Notes: a model not told the origin generated them from the letters alone. A stretch of 64,000 nt of DNA from Agromyces sp. NDB4Y10 (GCF_001620055.1 NZ_LQGY01000040.1:1-64000), one strand, 5' to 3'. Positions 34,966-44,899 are shown, counted from the stretch's first letter. Made by a program: numbers and translations.

Positions 34966-36302
34966 AATTCTCCTCGGGTCATGGCGTGGTGAGTTTCTTG
35001 ACTTCTCTTCGGTCGTCCGGGCCCGTCCGGGTCGGCCAGGCGCTCGATCAGCGAGGCGAATCCCTCGATCGCCGTCGACTCGGTGAGGACCGACTCTTGA
35101 TAGGCCAACCCGTTCTTCCCCAGTTGCGCGCACAGATCCGGTCGATCCCGTAGCCGACGCGAACCCTCGATCAGGCTGGCGGGGTCGCCTGCTGGCACTT
35201 GGATTCCCGCCCCTGACGCCGCGATCTCGAAGGCGGTGATGCTCTCGCTGTCGGTTGCCGCAATCACCGGTACTCCTGTGCTGAAGTAACTCGTCAGCTT
35301 GCTCGGGACCGCCATCTCGCGAACGCCCGGCTTCTCATTCACTAGGAGAGCATCAGCGGCACGGAGGACTGCTCCGAACTCCTCGGTCGGCAACGGCGAA
35401 ATGAACTGGATACGTCCAACTCCGTTGGCTTGTGCCTTGATCGCCTCCGCCTCGCTGCCGTCGCCGAGAACTACGAATCGCAACCGGGGCTCCCTGGCGT
35501 CGGCGAGCCTCGCTGCTTCCACCACGTTTCCGAGGGCCTGCTTCACGCCGATATTGCCTGCATGAACGACGACGAACTCGTCGTCACTCCACCCGAATCT
35601 GCGACGGGTGCTCGCCCGAGTGTCGCCGTTGGCGGGGGGCACATGCGTCCAGTTCCGGACGACATGCGCACGTTCCGGTTCTACTCCCAAGGATTCGATC
35701 GCCTGCGCACGGAATCGCTCATGGATGACGACCACCCGGTCCGCGCGGCGAAGGAGCCAAGACTCGATGCGTCGGACGACCTTTTCCACCAGGGAGCCGC
35801 CTTGCCCGGTTTCGGCCAAGCCGAGTGAGTAGAAGTCCTGAACCCACACGACCACCGGGCGACGTCGAAGGGTCGCGCGCAGCATCGCGATCGCCGATGA
35901 GAACAGTGCAGGCGAGACGAGAACCAGCACGTCGAAGCGCCGCCATCTGCTACTCAACAGACGGGCGCCGAACGTCACCTCCGACAGGAGTCGTCGAAGT
36001 GGCTTCGGCGAGCTCGGAATGTAGTGCCGCACTCTACGCAGGCCCACGCCGGCATCAACCTCATCGACGGCCCACCGACCGTACCCGTCAGCGACGCGCC
36101 ATGCCGGGTAGTGCGGTACCGCAACGATCCCTCGAACCCTGAACCCCCGGCGCACGAGCCCTCGGCACAGCCCCGCGGTGTAGGGGGCGATGCCCGTGGG
36201 CTCCGGAGCATAGTTCAAGCCGAGCACGAGGACCCGAGGGCCCGACTGGCGCACCGGTTGCCATGGGGTTTCGCTGGTCAGTAAGCCCACTTCTCGCGTC
36301 AT
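34962..36302 (-). CDS. GT4 family glycosyltransferase (WbuB-like)
   Basis: 446 residues with the GT-B fold. The N-terminal half starts after a 22-residue leader with [22 protein letters not shown] and continues with [12 protein letters not shown] and [12 protein letters not shown]. The C-terminal donor domain has [22 protein letters not shown] and the E-x7-E region ([22 protein letters not shown]...[12 protein letters not shown]). It probably adds a hexose, fucose or acetylated amino sugar to the lipid-linked repeat unit. Overlaps its neighbours by 4 bp on both sides. Confidence 0.88.
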   Translation of the reverse strand: MTREVGLLTSETPWQPVRQSGPRVLVLGLNYAPEPTGIAPYTAGLCRGLVRRGFRVRGIVAVPHYPAWRVADGYGRWAVDEVDAGVGLRRVRHYIPSSPKPLRRLLSEVTFGARLLSSRWRRFDVLVLVSPALFSSAIAMLRATLRRRPVVVWVQDFYSLGLAETGQGGSLVEKVVRRIESWLLRRADRVVVIHERFRAQAIESLGVEPERAHVVRNWTHVPPANGDTRASTRRRFGWSDDEFVVVHAGNIGVKQALGNVVEAARLADAREPRLRFVVLGDGSEAEAIKAQANGVGRIQFISPLPTEEFGAVLRAADALLVNEKPGVREMAVPSKLTSYFSTGVPVIAATDSESITAFEIAASGAGIQVPAGDPASLIEGSRRLRDRPDLCAQLGKNGLAYQESVLTESTAIEGFASLIERLADPDGPGRPKRSQETHHAMTRGEF

Positions 36303-36865
36303 ACCGCAGCCTCTCGGATCTTCGCAATGTGTCGGACAGCGTCATGGTCGGTCAATCGGTCTCCCACGCGGCGCGCCGGATTCCCCGCGACAATCGCGAA
36401 GTCCGGCACGTCTCGTGTCACTACGGAACCCGCGGCGATGATGGCGCCGTCTCCGATCCGAACACCGGAGAGAACGATTGCTCCATAGCCGATCCAGACG
36501 TCGTCACCGATCGTCACCTCATCGCGCAATGTCGACGGGCGTTCGCCGATCCAGGTCGATTTGGTGATCGGGACCCCCACCTCGTCGATCGCATGGTCAT
36601 CGCGGCCGACGATCGCAACCGAGGCCGCCATGAGCACATGTCGGCCGATCTCCCCGCTGACTTCGATCGTGCAGTTTCGTCCGATATGGGTTCCGGCGCC
36701 GACGCGCAAGCGATGGAGCGAGCGCACCATCGCGCCGCGCCCCACGTGAACGCCATCCTCCAGCACGACGTTTCCGTGCACTGACGACAGGCGCTGCCAA
36801 CGCTGCCACAGTGCTCGCAGCGCAGCTCGACCCGGCAGACCTTGGAATCTCCCTCGATCAGACAT
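36299..36865 (-). CDS. Hexapeptide-repeat acyltransferase (WcaF/maltose acetyltransferase-like)
   Basis: 188 residues forming a left-handed beta-helix: repeats such as VVLEDGVHVGRGAMVRS, IGRNCTIEVSG, VTIGDDVWIGYGAIVLSGVRIGDGAIIAAGSVVTRDV, then PDFAIVAGNPARRVG. The catalytic His is in the DDHAID loop. The likely role is O- or N-acetylation of a sugar in the exopolysaccharide. ATG 36865 overlaps the previous gene by 8 bp; the longer frame to 37048 is a shadow of that gene. Confidence 0.88.
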   Translation of the reverse strand: MSDRGRFQGLPGRAALRALWQRWQRLSSVHGNVVLEDGVHVGRGAMVRSLHRLRVGAGTHIGRNCTIEVSGEIGRHVLMAASVAIVGRDDHAIDEVGVPITKSTWIGERPSTLRDEVTIGDDVWIGYGAIVLSGVRIGDGAIIAAGSVVTRDVPDFAIVAGNPARRVGDRLTDHDAVRHIAKIREAAV

Positions 36866-37994
36866 GAGCTGCCCCCTGCACCGCGGACCGGGATGACTGG
36901 ATCGCCGCCGTGAAGCCGTCCGCCATGGCATCCGCGGAGTAACTTCTCCGAACCGTCTCCACCAACTGATTTCGACGCTTCGCCCACGACTCGCGCTGGC
37001 TATTGACGGAGTCGATGGCGGCCGCCAGCGCAGAAGGCGAGTCGGCATGGAAAGTGACTCCGGTCACTTCGGAGAGGAGCTCGATTTCGGGCGCATGCGG
37101 TTCGTCGTCGGCAACGATCATCGGAACACCGAACCCCAATGACTGAGTGAGGCTCAAGCCGGCGTAACCAGGCGAGACGGAAGCGACGGTTCTGGAGTAG
37201 AGCCCTCGCAGAGCGTCATAGTCCCCGACGTGGCCAAGGAAGTCCACACGCGAGTCGATGCGCAGGTCGCGCGCGCGTCGCTCCAGATACGGGCGCTCCG
37301 GGCCGTCGCCGACGATGGTGAGCCGAGGCGGCTGTCCCTGCCCCTCCCACTCCGACAAGAACTGTGAATAGGCGATGAGAAGCAACTCGGGCTTCTTCTC
37401 GCGAACAAGTCGGCCGACATAGAGAAGCCGATCTCGCGCCGACTCGTCGCCTTCAGAGCCCAGCCAATCCGACGGATAGATACCGTTGGCCGCTACCCAG
37501 ACGGGCACGTCGGGATCCTCCTTGCGCACAATGGCGCTGTCCCGCCACGTGTACGAGATGACGCCTGCGGCAAGGCGGCGCATGAAACGACGCAGCGGAA
37601 CTGTGCGAGCAGCCGCGCCTTTTCGGGGAAGAATGTGCCCCCAGACGAGGACACGCTGACCCCGAATGCGGCCAAGTACGAGAAGTGCCCAGGCGCTGAG
37701 TGATCTCGGATTCAGATCCGTGACGACGGTTCGGCGACCGCGAGCCGCAGCGAGCGCGCCGTGCTGCCATAGCAGACGTCTCCCGGCGATCGCGCGGTTC
37801 CGTAGGAGCCCGATTCCCAGTTCGCTGCTCGATCCGCTCGTGACCGTCGTCACGAGGTGCTCGGAACCAGCGAAGAAATCTACGCCGGGTTCCCCTATCC
37901 GACGCCGCACGCCGTGCAGGAAGTGCTCCCGATACTCCGGGAGCACCGCCACAATGACGGCGCACTCAGCCAGCTGACTCTGCTCGCTCATCAT
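36858..37994 (-). CDS. GT4 family glycosyltransferase
   Basis: 378 residues, GT-B fold. The C-terminal half is typical: RDRLLYVGRLVREKKPELLLIAYSQF, LTIVGDGPERPYLERRA, VDFLGHVGDYDALRGLYSRTVASVSPGYAGLSLTQSLGFGVPMIVADDEPHAPEIELL, where the E-x7-E equivalent lies. Two adjacent ATG codons begin the gene. A second group 1 transferase of the locus; the sugar is unknown. A 95-bp gap separates it from the upstream pyruvyltransferase gene. Confidence 0.85.
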   Translation of the reverse strand: MMSEQSQLAECAVIVAVLPEYREHFLHGVRRRIGEPGVDFFAGSEHLVTTVTSGSSSELGIGLLRNRAIAGRRLLWQHGALAAARGRRTVVTDLNPRSLSAWALLVLGRIRGQRVLVWGHILPRKGAAARTVPLRRFMRRLAAGVISYTWRDSAIVRKEDPDVPVWVAANGIYPSDWLGSEGDESARDRLLYVGRLVREKKPELLLIAYSQFLSEWEGQGQPPRLTIVGDGPERPYLERRARDLRIDSRVDFLGHVGDYDALRGLYSRTVASVSPGYAGLSLTQSLGFGVPMIVADDEPHAPEIELLSEVTGVTFHADSPSALAAAIDSVNSQRESWAKRRNQLVETVRRSYSADAMADGFTAAIQSSRSAVQGAAHV

Positions 37995-38089
37995 CCCATC
38001 CCCTCGACGACGTATCGCTGACTCGCCTGATCCCTGGGCTCGCCGCGCTGGCTGTCAAGGCGCGCCCTGATATCGACACGACATCCCGG

Positions 38090-39184
38090 TTATCCACGGA
38101 GGCACCCCTCGAGATCGTCGCCGAGTCGATTGAGCCGGGCACGAGCTTCGGTGAAGGCGCGCTCGAGGGCGTCGATGTCCCGGTCCTCTCGACGAAGGAG
38201 CGTCGACCCATCGATGCCTTTTGCCAGTACGCCATCCGTGTTCACGTGGATGAGTCGGAGGGGGAACTCGGTTCCCAGCGTCGAGGCGATCTTGTGCGTT
38301 CCATCCCCGGCGAACGTGATCGGCACGGCGCCTGATCGTGAAGCAAGCAGGATGGAGTGCAGCCGGTTACTCACCACAACGGCGCTTTCCCTATAGACCT
38401 CGAGCACCCGCGACTCCTGATGCGCGTGCGGCTCGTCCAGCCAATCCACGAGCCCGACTCCTAGCGCCGTTGCGAGAGCACGATGACCTTCCGCATCGCG
38501 CTTCACCTGAGTGACGAATACCATCTGGAGGTTCTGTTCGGACGCCGAGTCACGGAGCTCTTCAAGCAGGGCCAAGCTCACAGGACGGTCCGAACGGAGC
38601 GAGACAGCCAGATACCGGCCAGCGTCTTCTACGGGTCTCTCGAAGGGGTGGAGCATCGCGAGGTCGGGCTCCCGCCGGAGCGGCAAACCGATCTCCGCAG
38701 ACGACACGTCATCCCGCACGGCCACTAGGTCGAACCGCCTGAGGCTGGAGCGCTCAAGTCGGCCGACGCTCTTCGAGTCGACGCGATATGCGCGGCCGGC
38801 GGCAACGACCTTTCCGCCCGTCGCCCGAGCAACCCGTACGTTCGCGTGATTGACCAGTGCCTTCGCCATCGCGCCCGCACCGCCCGTAGCGATGTAGGGC
38901 CCGGGCGAGAATACGAGAGACGCGCGTCCGAGGAGTGCGTCCCGCAGGAATCGAGCTTGGAACTCTAGCGAATTGGATGTCAGTCGAGTGGTTGTCGGAA
39001 GGCGATAGGCCTCCACATACGACGCCGGCATGGTTCCCGTGAATACGACGAGTCGAAAACCCGCGTCCGTGAGTCGGGTGAGTAGCGCCCGTCGAATCTC
39101 GATGTCGCCCAAGTTGTCCGCCTGGGCCGCGATGCTGCAATAGACCGTTCGCGCAGACACGGTCAGTCTTCGCTTAATGCTCAT
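38090..39184 (-). CDS. Polysaccharide pyruvyl transferase family protein
   Basis: 364 residues of the CsaB/PS_pyruv_trans family, which transfers pyruvate from phosphoenolpyruvate as a ketal onto sugar residues. Motifs seen: QADNLGDIEIRRALL near the N-terminus (the NxGD element), VAVRDDVSSAEIGLPLRREPDLA, YLAVSLRS, and VVVSNRLHSILLASRSGAVPITFAGDGTHK, the conserved N-R-x-H segment. It overlaps the flippase gene by 11 bp. A pyruvylated, and hence acidic, polymer is implied. Confidence 0.88.
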   Translation of the reverse strand: MSIKRRLTVSARTVYCSIAAQADNLGDIEIRRALLTRLTDAGFRLVVFTGTMPASYVEAYRLPTTTRLTSNSLEFQARFLRDALLGRASLVFSPGPYIATGGAGAMAKALVNHANVRVARATGGKVVAAGRAYRVDSKSVGRLERSSLRRFDLVAVRDDVSSAEIGLPLRREPDLAMLHPFERPVEDAGRYLAVSLRSDRPVSLALLEELRDSASEQNLQMVFVTQVKRDAEGHRALATALGVGLVDWLDEPHAHQESRVLEVYRESAVVVSNRLHSILLASRSGAVPITFAGDGTHKIASTLGTEFPLRLIHVNTDGVLAKGIDGSTLLRREDRDIDALERAFTEARARLNRLGDDLEGCLRG

Positions 39185-40406
39185 AGCGGGCGCTCCTGAC
39201 CACGTGGACGGCGAGACGGATCGTCAACGCGATTGCCTGAATCGCAAAGGAGAGAATCAGGCCCCATGCCGCGCCAAGGGCGCCCCCTGCGACCGACCCG
39301 ACTGCGACGAGGACGATGCATGCAAGACTCATCGTCACCGCAGCGCCGGCGACATACCGGGTCTGCCCGATCCCCTGAAGGATTGCCGCCGCCACCGACG
39401 CGAGGGCCGCGAAGACTAGTCCCACAACGACGACCTGGATCACAGGAACAGAGGGGACGTACTGATTCCCGAGCAGGAGGGGGACGGCCCACGGTACTGC
39501 CAGTGCAACTCCGACGTACAGGATCGACATGGCGGCCACCAGACCACCTGCAGCCGACAGCAAAGGAACGACGTTCCGGCCGGACCTGGTCGACGCCTCC
39601 GGGAGAATCGCGGAGGCGAGCGAGGTGGGGATCAATCGAAGCGGGACCGTCAGCCTGCTCGCAACGGCATAGAAGCCAGCCTGCGCGCCCCCGGCGACTG
39701 CGGAGACGATCACGACGTCGATGTTCCGGACCTGGGTGCCCAATGTGTTCAGCCAATACGGCCAAGTACTCCGCAGTACCTCCGATGCTGGAATCCGCGC
39801 GTCAGGCTCAGTGAGACGAGCATGCACCCAGCGGCGTGCGAAGGCGGATGAGAGAACCGCCGCCACGGCGAGTGCCACGCTGTATCCCAACAGCGGTTCA
39901 GTCCCAGCGATACTGAGCCCGACGAACAACAAGACGGTTGCCACCCGGCGCACGACGAGAGCAAGGGAGGAAACGTCTGCACGACGATCGGCAACCGCGA
40001 TCCCCATCCATGCGTCGGCGTTTCGCTCGGCGGCAGCCCAGACAGCCAACGGGAGGATGAGGAGATACTCGGCCTCGATGAGGGCGAGCAAGGCAAGCGC
40101 AAGCGCCGATGCGCCTGCTAGTCCAGCAGAAAGCCGGTTGTTCAGGCGGAGCGCTGCTGCCACGAGTCCACTGCTCGGGTGAGCGCTGCGCTCCCGGATC
40201 GCGAATGTGGAAATGCCCAGGTCAGCGGCAGCCTGCGCCACCATCAAGACGCCGAGGGCAACGGAGAAGATCCCGAATTCAAATGGACTCACGAGACGCG
40301 CCAGCAGGATCAGCGACACGGCTTGGAGGAGGGCAGCAACCACCCGGCCGCCGCTCACCCAGGCGAATTGTCCGAACACCCGACGATTCGACACGCTAGC
40401 TCGCAC
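39174..40406 (-). CDS. wzx: Wzx-type polysaccharide flippase
   Basis: 410 residues, about twelve membrane helices (MATE/MOP superfamily), starting NRRVFGQFAWVSGGRVVAALLQAVSLILLARLVSPFEFGIFSVALG, typical of O-antigen and capsule flippases, with charged residues within helices (RSTWPYWLNTLGTQVRNIDVVIVSAVAGG). Carries the undecaprenyl-linked repeat unit to the outside for the polymerase. Start is GTG 40406; the GTG at 40394 has better spacing from GAGGGG and may be the real one. Confidence 0.9.
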   Translation of the reverse strand: MRASVSNRRVFGQFAWVSGGRVVAALLQAVSLILLARLVSPFEFGIFSVALGVLMVAQAAADLGISTFAIRERSAHPSSGLVAAALRLNNRLSAGLAGASALALALLALIEAEYLLILPLAVWAAAERNADAWMGIAVADRRADVSSLALVVRRVATVLLFVGLSIAGTEPLLGYSVALAVAAVLSSAFARRWVHARLTEPDARIPASEVLRSTWPYWLNTLGTQVRNIDVVIVSAVAGGAQAGFYAVASRLTVPLRLIPTSLASAILPEASTRSGRNVVPLLSAAGGLVAAMSILYVGVALAVPWAVPLLLGNQYVPSVPVIQVVVVGLVFAALASVAAAILQGIGQTRYVAGAAVTMSLACIVLVAVGSVAGGALGAAWGLILSFAIQAIALTIRLAVHVVRSARYEH

Positions 40407-40466
40407 CCCTCGACCGCAGCGGACCGCGCGATTCGGGGACAGCTCCCAAGCACACTGTCTCGCCCA

Positions 40467-41948
40467 TCAGTACGCTCCATCGCTTCCGAGCACGGCCTTC
40501 GCCGTCCGCCAGAGGATCACGAGGTCTCCCGTCATGGACCAGTTCTCGACGTAGTAGAGGTCGAGGCGCACGGTGTCCTCCCACGACAGGTTCGAGCGGC
40601 CGCTGACCTGCCAGAGGCCGGTGATGCCGGGCTTCACGAGGAAGCGGCGGTGCACGTGGGAGTCGTACACGTCGGTCTCGCGAGGCAGCGGCGGCCGCGG
40701 GCCCACGAGCGACATCGAGCCGCCGAGCACGTTGAACAACTGGGGCAGCTCGTCGAGGCTGAACCGGCGGATGAATCGGCCGATCGGGGTGACCCGCGGG
40801 TCGTCCTTCATCTTGAACATCACCGCGTTGCCGGCGTCGCGCTGCGCCGCCTGCAGTTCGGCGAGGCGAGCTTCGGCGTCGATCACCATCGAGCGGAACT
40901 TGAGCATTTCGAACGGGCGGCCGTTGATGCCGACCCGACGCTGCCGGAAGAGCACCGGGCCCGGCGACGAGAACTTGACGATCGCCGCGATGGCGACGAG
41001 CAGCGGCGAGAGCAGCAGCACCAGTCCCCCGGCGACCAACAGGTCGAAGGCGCGCTTCGCGACGAGCTTGCGCCCTTCGAACTTCGGCGTCTCGACGTGG
41101 ATCAGCGGCAGGCCGGCGACCGGGCGCGTGTGGATCCGCGGGCCGCCGATGTCGATGAGGCTCGGTGCGACGACGAGGTGCTCGGCGCCGGGGTTCAGCC
41201 CCCAGGACAGCTGCTTCACCTGGTCCGGGCCGAGCTCGTCGGCGCTGGTGATGACGACCGTGTCGGCGCCGAGGTCGCGCATCACCGCGAGCGCATTCGT
41301 CGTCCCCGACCACGCCGGCACCTCGAGGTCAGGAAGCCGGCCGCCGGTGACCCCGGTCGGCACGCACGCGCCCATGACGCGGTAGCCCGCTTCGGGGTTG
41401 CGCTTCAGTTCGCGGGCGATCGTGATCGCCGACGACGTCGAGCCGACGAGCAGCACCCGAGACACGAACCGACCCGCGCGACGCTGCACGCCCAGCCACT
41501 GCCGCCACATCCAGCGCGAGAACACGAGCACCATGAGCCCCAGCGGGAACGCGATGAGGATGTACCCGCGAGCGAGGTCGACCTTGAACAGGAACGCGAC
41601 GATCGCGACGATCCCGAACCAGCGGATCGTGGCATCCGCCACACCTCGGTACTCCTGCGTGCCCACCCCGAGGTTGCGGTGCTCACGGGTGTCGAAGAGC
41701 TCGAGGGCGACCATCCACCCGAGGATGATGACCACCGACACGAGCGTGTAGCTGACGGCGATGTCGCCGCGCGACCCGCTGAAGCCCATGGCCGAGCTGT
41801 CGAGCCCGAGCCACGCGATCTGCACGCCGAAGACCACCCACGAGAGCACCAGCAGGTCCGTGATCGCGACGCGACGCGCGAGTCGGATCGACCACTGGCT
41901 CGTCGGCACCCTGGTCATCAGGTACGTCGACGCGATCGCGCTCACCAT
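40467..41948 (-). CDS. Polyprenyl-phosphate sugar phosphotransferase (WbaP/CpsE-like)
   Basis: Starts repeat-unit synthesis by placing a sugar-1-phosphate on undecaprenyl phosphate. 493 residues: an N-terminal membrane region of about five helices, a central CoA-binding-like nucleotide fold (SRVLLVGSTSSAITIARELKRN), and the C-terminal sugar transferase domain with KRAFDLLVAGGLVLLL (the re-entrant helix), VLFRQRRVGINGRPFEMLKFRSM, RRFSLDELPQLFNVLGGSMSLVGPRPPLP and VKPGITGLWQVSGRSNLSW. Starts with ATG behind GGGGGAG and overlaps the preceding gene by 7 bp. Confidence 0.94.
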   Translation of the reverse strand: MVSAIASTYLMTRVPTSQWSIRLARRVAITDLLVLSWVVFGVQIAWLGLDSSAMGFSGSRGDIAVSYTLVSVVIILGWMVALELFDTREHRNLGVGTQEYRGVADATIRWFGIVAIVAFLFKVDLARGYILIAFPLGLMVLVFSRWMWRQWLGVQRRAGRFVSRVLLVGSTSSAITIARELKRNPEAGYRVMGACVPTGVTGGRLPDLEVPAWSGTTNALAVMRDLGADTVVITSADELGPDQVKQLSWGLNPGAEHLVVAPSLIDIGGPRIHTRPVAGLPLIHVETPKFEGRKLVAKRAFDLLVAGGLVLLLSPLLVAIAAIVKFSSPGPVLFRQRRVGINGRPFEMLKFRSMVIDAEARLAELQAAQRDAGNAVMFKMKDDPRVTPIGRFIRRFSLDELPQLFNVLGGSMSLVGPRPPLPRETDVYDSHVHRRFLVKPGITGLWQVSGRSNLSWEDTVRLDLYYVENWSMTGDLVILWRTAKAVLGSDGAY

Positions 41949-42907
41949 GTCGCTCCCCCGTCCGATGAGCGCAGCACCTGAGCGCCGGTCCACAGCCAGA
42001 GGCCGCCGCCCGAGTCGACCGCGATCGTCGACGCACCCGGCGCGGCATCCGTCGTCACGCACTCGCCGAGCGCGCCCGGGCTCGTGGCTCCCGACGCGAG
42101 CACACCCGCCTGCACGCCGTCGACGCAGTCGCCCTGCCCCGCGACGAGCAGACGGATGCCGCTGCCCGCGTCGCCGGCACTCATCGCCAGCGCGATCGCA
42201 CCGGGCACCGGAGCGGTCGCCGCCCACGTCGCACCGCCGTCCGCGGTCGTCGCGACGGTCGAGTCCCCGCAGAGCACGGCCGCCGACGCGGCATCCGCTG
42301 CACTCACCTGCGCCGGTGCGGCGCACGGTGCCGACCGGGTGCCGGATGGCGCGACCACCTCGGCCCCGTCGAGTCGCCACGCGGAGTCGAAGCTCGGGCC
42401 CGGGGCCCAGTCGGCGCCCTGCACGAACGTGCGGAACGCCACCGCATCGCAGTCGTCGACGGTCGCGGCGAGTACCGACGCCTCCACCTCGGAGATGACC
42501 GTGATGGCCGCCGGCGCACTCGCGTCGGCGAGCTGGGCCGGCGCCCAGGTGGCCCCGCCGTCGGTCGTCACCTCGACGACGCCGCGCGCGGTCGGGCACG
42601 CGCCCATCGCCGCACGGTACGCGACCCGATCGTCGAACGCCGCGAGGACCACCGAGACCGGCGCGACGGCCGCCACGGCGGTGGGGGTGGGAACCGGCGT
42701 CGGCGCGACCTCCGTGGGCGTGCTCTCGGGCAGCACCGGCAGTTGGGCGGGCGACCCGGCCGCGGATGCCGGAACCACCGACGGTCGCGACGCGTCCATC
42801 GCGTACCAGATGAGCGCAGCATCCGCCGCGAGGAGCAGCACGAGGCCGATGATCGGCCACCAACCGGTGCCCTGGCGGATGGAAGGACGAGACGACCTAC
42901 GCGGCAC
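41942..42907 (-). CDS. Membrane-anchored extracellular protein with Asp-box-like repeats
   Basis: 321 residues. A short basic N-terminus, one membrane helix (PIIGLVLLLAADAALIWYAM), a Pro/Thr/Val-rich stalk (ESTPTEVAPTPVPTPTAVAAVAP) and an extracellular domain. In that domain three segments end in DGGATW (TTDGGATWAPAQL, TADGGATWAATAP, SSDGGATW), the Asp-box turn of beta-propellers such as sialidases and YCF48-like proteins. Only part of a propeller is present. Six Cys occur in the domain. The gene lies between the phosphatase and the sugar transferase, overlapping both; a role in polymer export or sensing is only inferred. Confidence 0.8.
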   Translation of the reverse strand: MPRRSSRPSIRQGTGWWPIIGLVLLLAADAALIWYAMDASRPSVVPASAAGSPAQLPVLPESTPTEVAPTPVPTPTAVAAVAPVSVVLAAFDDRVAYRAAMGACPTARGVVEVTTDGGATWAPAQLADASAPAAITVISEVEASVLAATVDDCDAVAFRTFVQGADWAPGPSFDSAWRLDGAEVVAPSGTRSAPCAAPAQVSAADAASAAVLCGDSTVATTADGGATWAATAPVPGAIALAMSAGDAGSGIRLLVAGQGDCVDGVQAGVLASGATSPGALGECVTTDAAPGASTIAVDSGGGLWLWTGAQVLRSSDGGATW

Positions 42908-43499
42908 CGCGACCTCCCGAAGCAGTCGCGGCGAGCGCCCGGGCCACACCGTCGACGGCGACGGTGATCAGGCGCTCCGCCTCGGCATACACCTCGGGTG
43001 AGCGGCGATAGGGATCGACGACGTCGTCGTCCTGCGGAGTCGCGGGGGGTTCGGCGAGGCCGCGCGACAGTGCGATCTCCTCGACGCGAGCCGCCGGGTC
43101 GTCGGAGGCGAACGTGAACGACGGATCGACGGTGCGCGCCCGCGCGACGAAGTCGGCGATGCGCGCGAACTCGCGGAGCGTGAAGGTGCGCCGCGACGCG
43201 CGCGGCACGAGCTGCAGCACCCGGGCACGGTGTTCGCGGGCGGCGACGAGGATCAGGTCGGACGCCTGCACGAGGTCCGCGGTGAGCTGGCGACCCGCGT
43301 GCGCGTCCGGATCGACACCGGCACGCCGCGACATCGCGGCCGCCTCCGGGGTCATCGGGCTGTCCACCAACGCGTGCGTCCCCGCGCTCGTCACCTCGGC
43401 GTCGATGCCCGCCTCCGCGAGTCGCGCCGCGAGCAGCTGGGCCGCGAACGGCGACCGGCAGACGTTGCCCGTGCAGACGGAGAGGACATGGAACGTCAT
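42897..43499 (-). CDS. Low-molecular-weight protein-tyrosine phosphatase
   Basis: Dephosphorylates the Wzc-type kinase, a cycle needed for polysaccharide chain growth. 200 residues: the active-site loop VCTGNVCRS (nucleophile Cys9, Arg15) at the very start and the general-acid DP motif in DVVDPYRR near residue 160. An insertion (residues about 100-150) makes it longer than the 150-residue E. coli Wzb. Overlaps the kinase stop by 4 bp (ATGA), so the pair are made together. Confidence 0.92.
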   Translation of the reverse strand: MTFHVLSVCTGNVCRSPFAAQLLAARLAEAGIDAEVTSAGTHALVDSPMTPEAAAMSRRAGVDPDAHAGRQLTADLVQASDLILVAAREHRARVLQLVPRASRRTFTLREFARIADFVARARTVDPSFTFASDDPAARVEEIALSRGLAEPPATPQDDDVVDPYRRSPEVYAEAERLITVAVDGVARALAATASGGRGAA

Positions 43500-44899
43500 G
43501 GAGCCGTCACCGCCGGCGCCTCGGAGGCGTACCCGTAGCCGTAGCCGTACCCGTAGCGGCCGTACCCGTAGGCGTCCGGACCCTTGGTCGGCAGCATCGT
43601 GATCACCACGCCGGACACCGGCGCGTCGACGTTCGCGAGGGCCGCCATGGCGCCCTTCAGCTGACCCCGGTGCGTCCGGCCGGCGGCCACCACGACGATC
43701 GTGCCGCCGACGTTGCGCGCGAGGATCGCGGCATCCGTCACCGGGAGCAGCGGCGGGCAGTCGAAGAGCACGACATCGAACGACCGGTTCGCCTCGGCGA
43801 TCAGCTCGACCATGGCGGTCGAGCCGAGCAGCTCGCTCGGGTTCGGCGGGATGGCGCCGGCGGGCAGCACGAACATGCTGTTGCGACCCCAGCGCTGCAC
43901 GACGTCCTGCAGGTCGGCGCGGCCGATCAGCACGTCGGAGAGTCCCACGGCACCCTCGAGACCGAGGTAGTCGGCCTGCTTGGGACGGCGCAGGTCGGCG
44001 TCGACGAGCAGCACCCGAGCACCGGCATCCGCCAGGGCGATCGCGAGATTCGCGGTCGTCGTGGACTTGCCCTCGGACTCGACCGAGCTCGTGACCACGA
44101 ACGCGCGGTTGGTGCGGTCGGCGTCGAGGAAGTAGAGGTTCGTGCGCAGGGTGCGGAACGACTCGGCGCGCGGCGACTGCGGGTCGGCGTGCACGATGAG
44201 CGGGCGTTCGTTGGCCTTCGGGTCGAAGACGATGCCGCCGATGATGGGCGTCTCCGTGACGAGCTCCACGTCGCGCTCGTTGCGGATGCGGGTGTCCAGG
44301 GTCTCGCGGAGGACCGCGAGGCCGATGCCCAGAGCGAGGCCGACCAGCCCGCCGAGCGCGACGTTGAGCGGCACGTTGGGGCTCACCGGTGTCTGGGGCA
44401 CGGCGGCGTGCTGCACGAGCGTCAAGCGCACGGGACTGGTCGGCTCGCCCTCGGGGGTCTGCGACGCCTCGATGGACTCGACCACCTCGGTGAGGCTCTC
44501 GCTCACGGCCGTCGCGATCTCGGCGGCGAGCGCGGGGTCGACATCCGTGACGGTGATCTCGATGAGGGTCGTGTCGAGCGGAGCGGTGGCCGTCACCTGC
44601 TCGGCGAGCTGCTCACCGGTGAGGTCGAGGCTCAGCTGGTCGATCACCGGCAGCAGCACGATCGGGGTGGTGACGAGGTCGGCGTAGGTCTTCACGCGCT
44701 GCTGGGTGAAGGTGTTGCCCTGCTGCAGCTCGGTGACCGTGGTGCCGTTCGACGTCGACACGAAGACCTTGGCCGACGAGCTGAACTTCGGCGTGGTGAC
44801 GATGGAGTAGGCCGCGCCGGCGCCGATTCCGAGGAGCGCGAGCACCGAGATGAGCACCCACGATCCGCGAAGGATGCGCAGATAGTCCCGCAGCTCCAT
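43496..44899 (-). CDS. BY-kinase/Wzz fusion: polysaccharide co-polymerase tyrosine kinase (Wzc-like)
   Basis: 467 residues. Wzz-type chain-length domain: helix 1 (WVLISVLALLGIGAGAAYSIV), an extracellular region, and helix 2 (NVALGGLVGLALGIGLAVL). The cytoplasmic kinase follows with SVESEGKSTTTANLA (Walker A near residue 277), LLVDADLRRP (Walker A') and VVLFDCPPLLPVTDA (Walker B). The Tyr-rich tail (seven Tyr in DAYGYGRYGYGYGYGY) is the autophosphorylation cluster. The start could be GTG 44908; I prefer ATG 44899 because the spacing from GAGGGG is better. First gene of the exopolysaccharide operon. Confidence 0.93.
   Translation of the reverse strand: MELRDYLRILRGSWVLISVLALLGIGAGAAYSIVTTPKFSSSAKVFVSTSNGTTVTELQQGNTFTQQRVKTYADLVTTPIVLLPVIDQLSLDLTGEQLAEQVTATAPLDTTLIEITVTDVDPALAAEIATAVSESLTEVVESIEASQTPEGEPTSPVRLTLVQHAAVPQTPVSPNVPLNVALGGLVGLALGIGLAVLRETLDTRIRNERDVELVTETPIIGGIVFDPKANERPLIVHADPQSPRAESFRTLRTNLYFLDADRTNRAFVVTSSVESEGKSTTTANLAIALADAGARVLLVDADLRRPKQADYLGLEGAVGLSDVLIGRADLQDVVQRWGRNSMFVLPAGAIPPNPSELLGSTAMVELIAEANRSFDVVLFDCPPLLPVTDAAILARNVGGTIVVVAAGRTHRGQLKGAMAALANVDAPVSGVVITMLPTKGPDAYGYGRYGYGYGYGYASEAPAVTAP

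Noticed and set aside
41949-42863. 305-residue N-terminal extension of the sugar transferase frame
   Set aside because: The extension is Gly/Arg-rich shadow of the Asp-box protein gene; the membrane region starts at the ATG at 41948 behind GGGGGAG.
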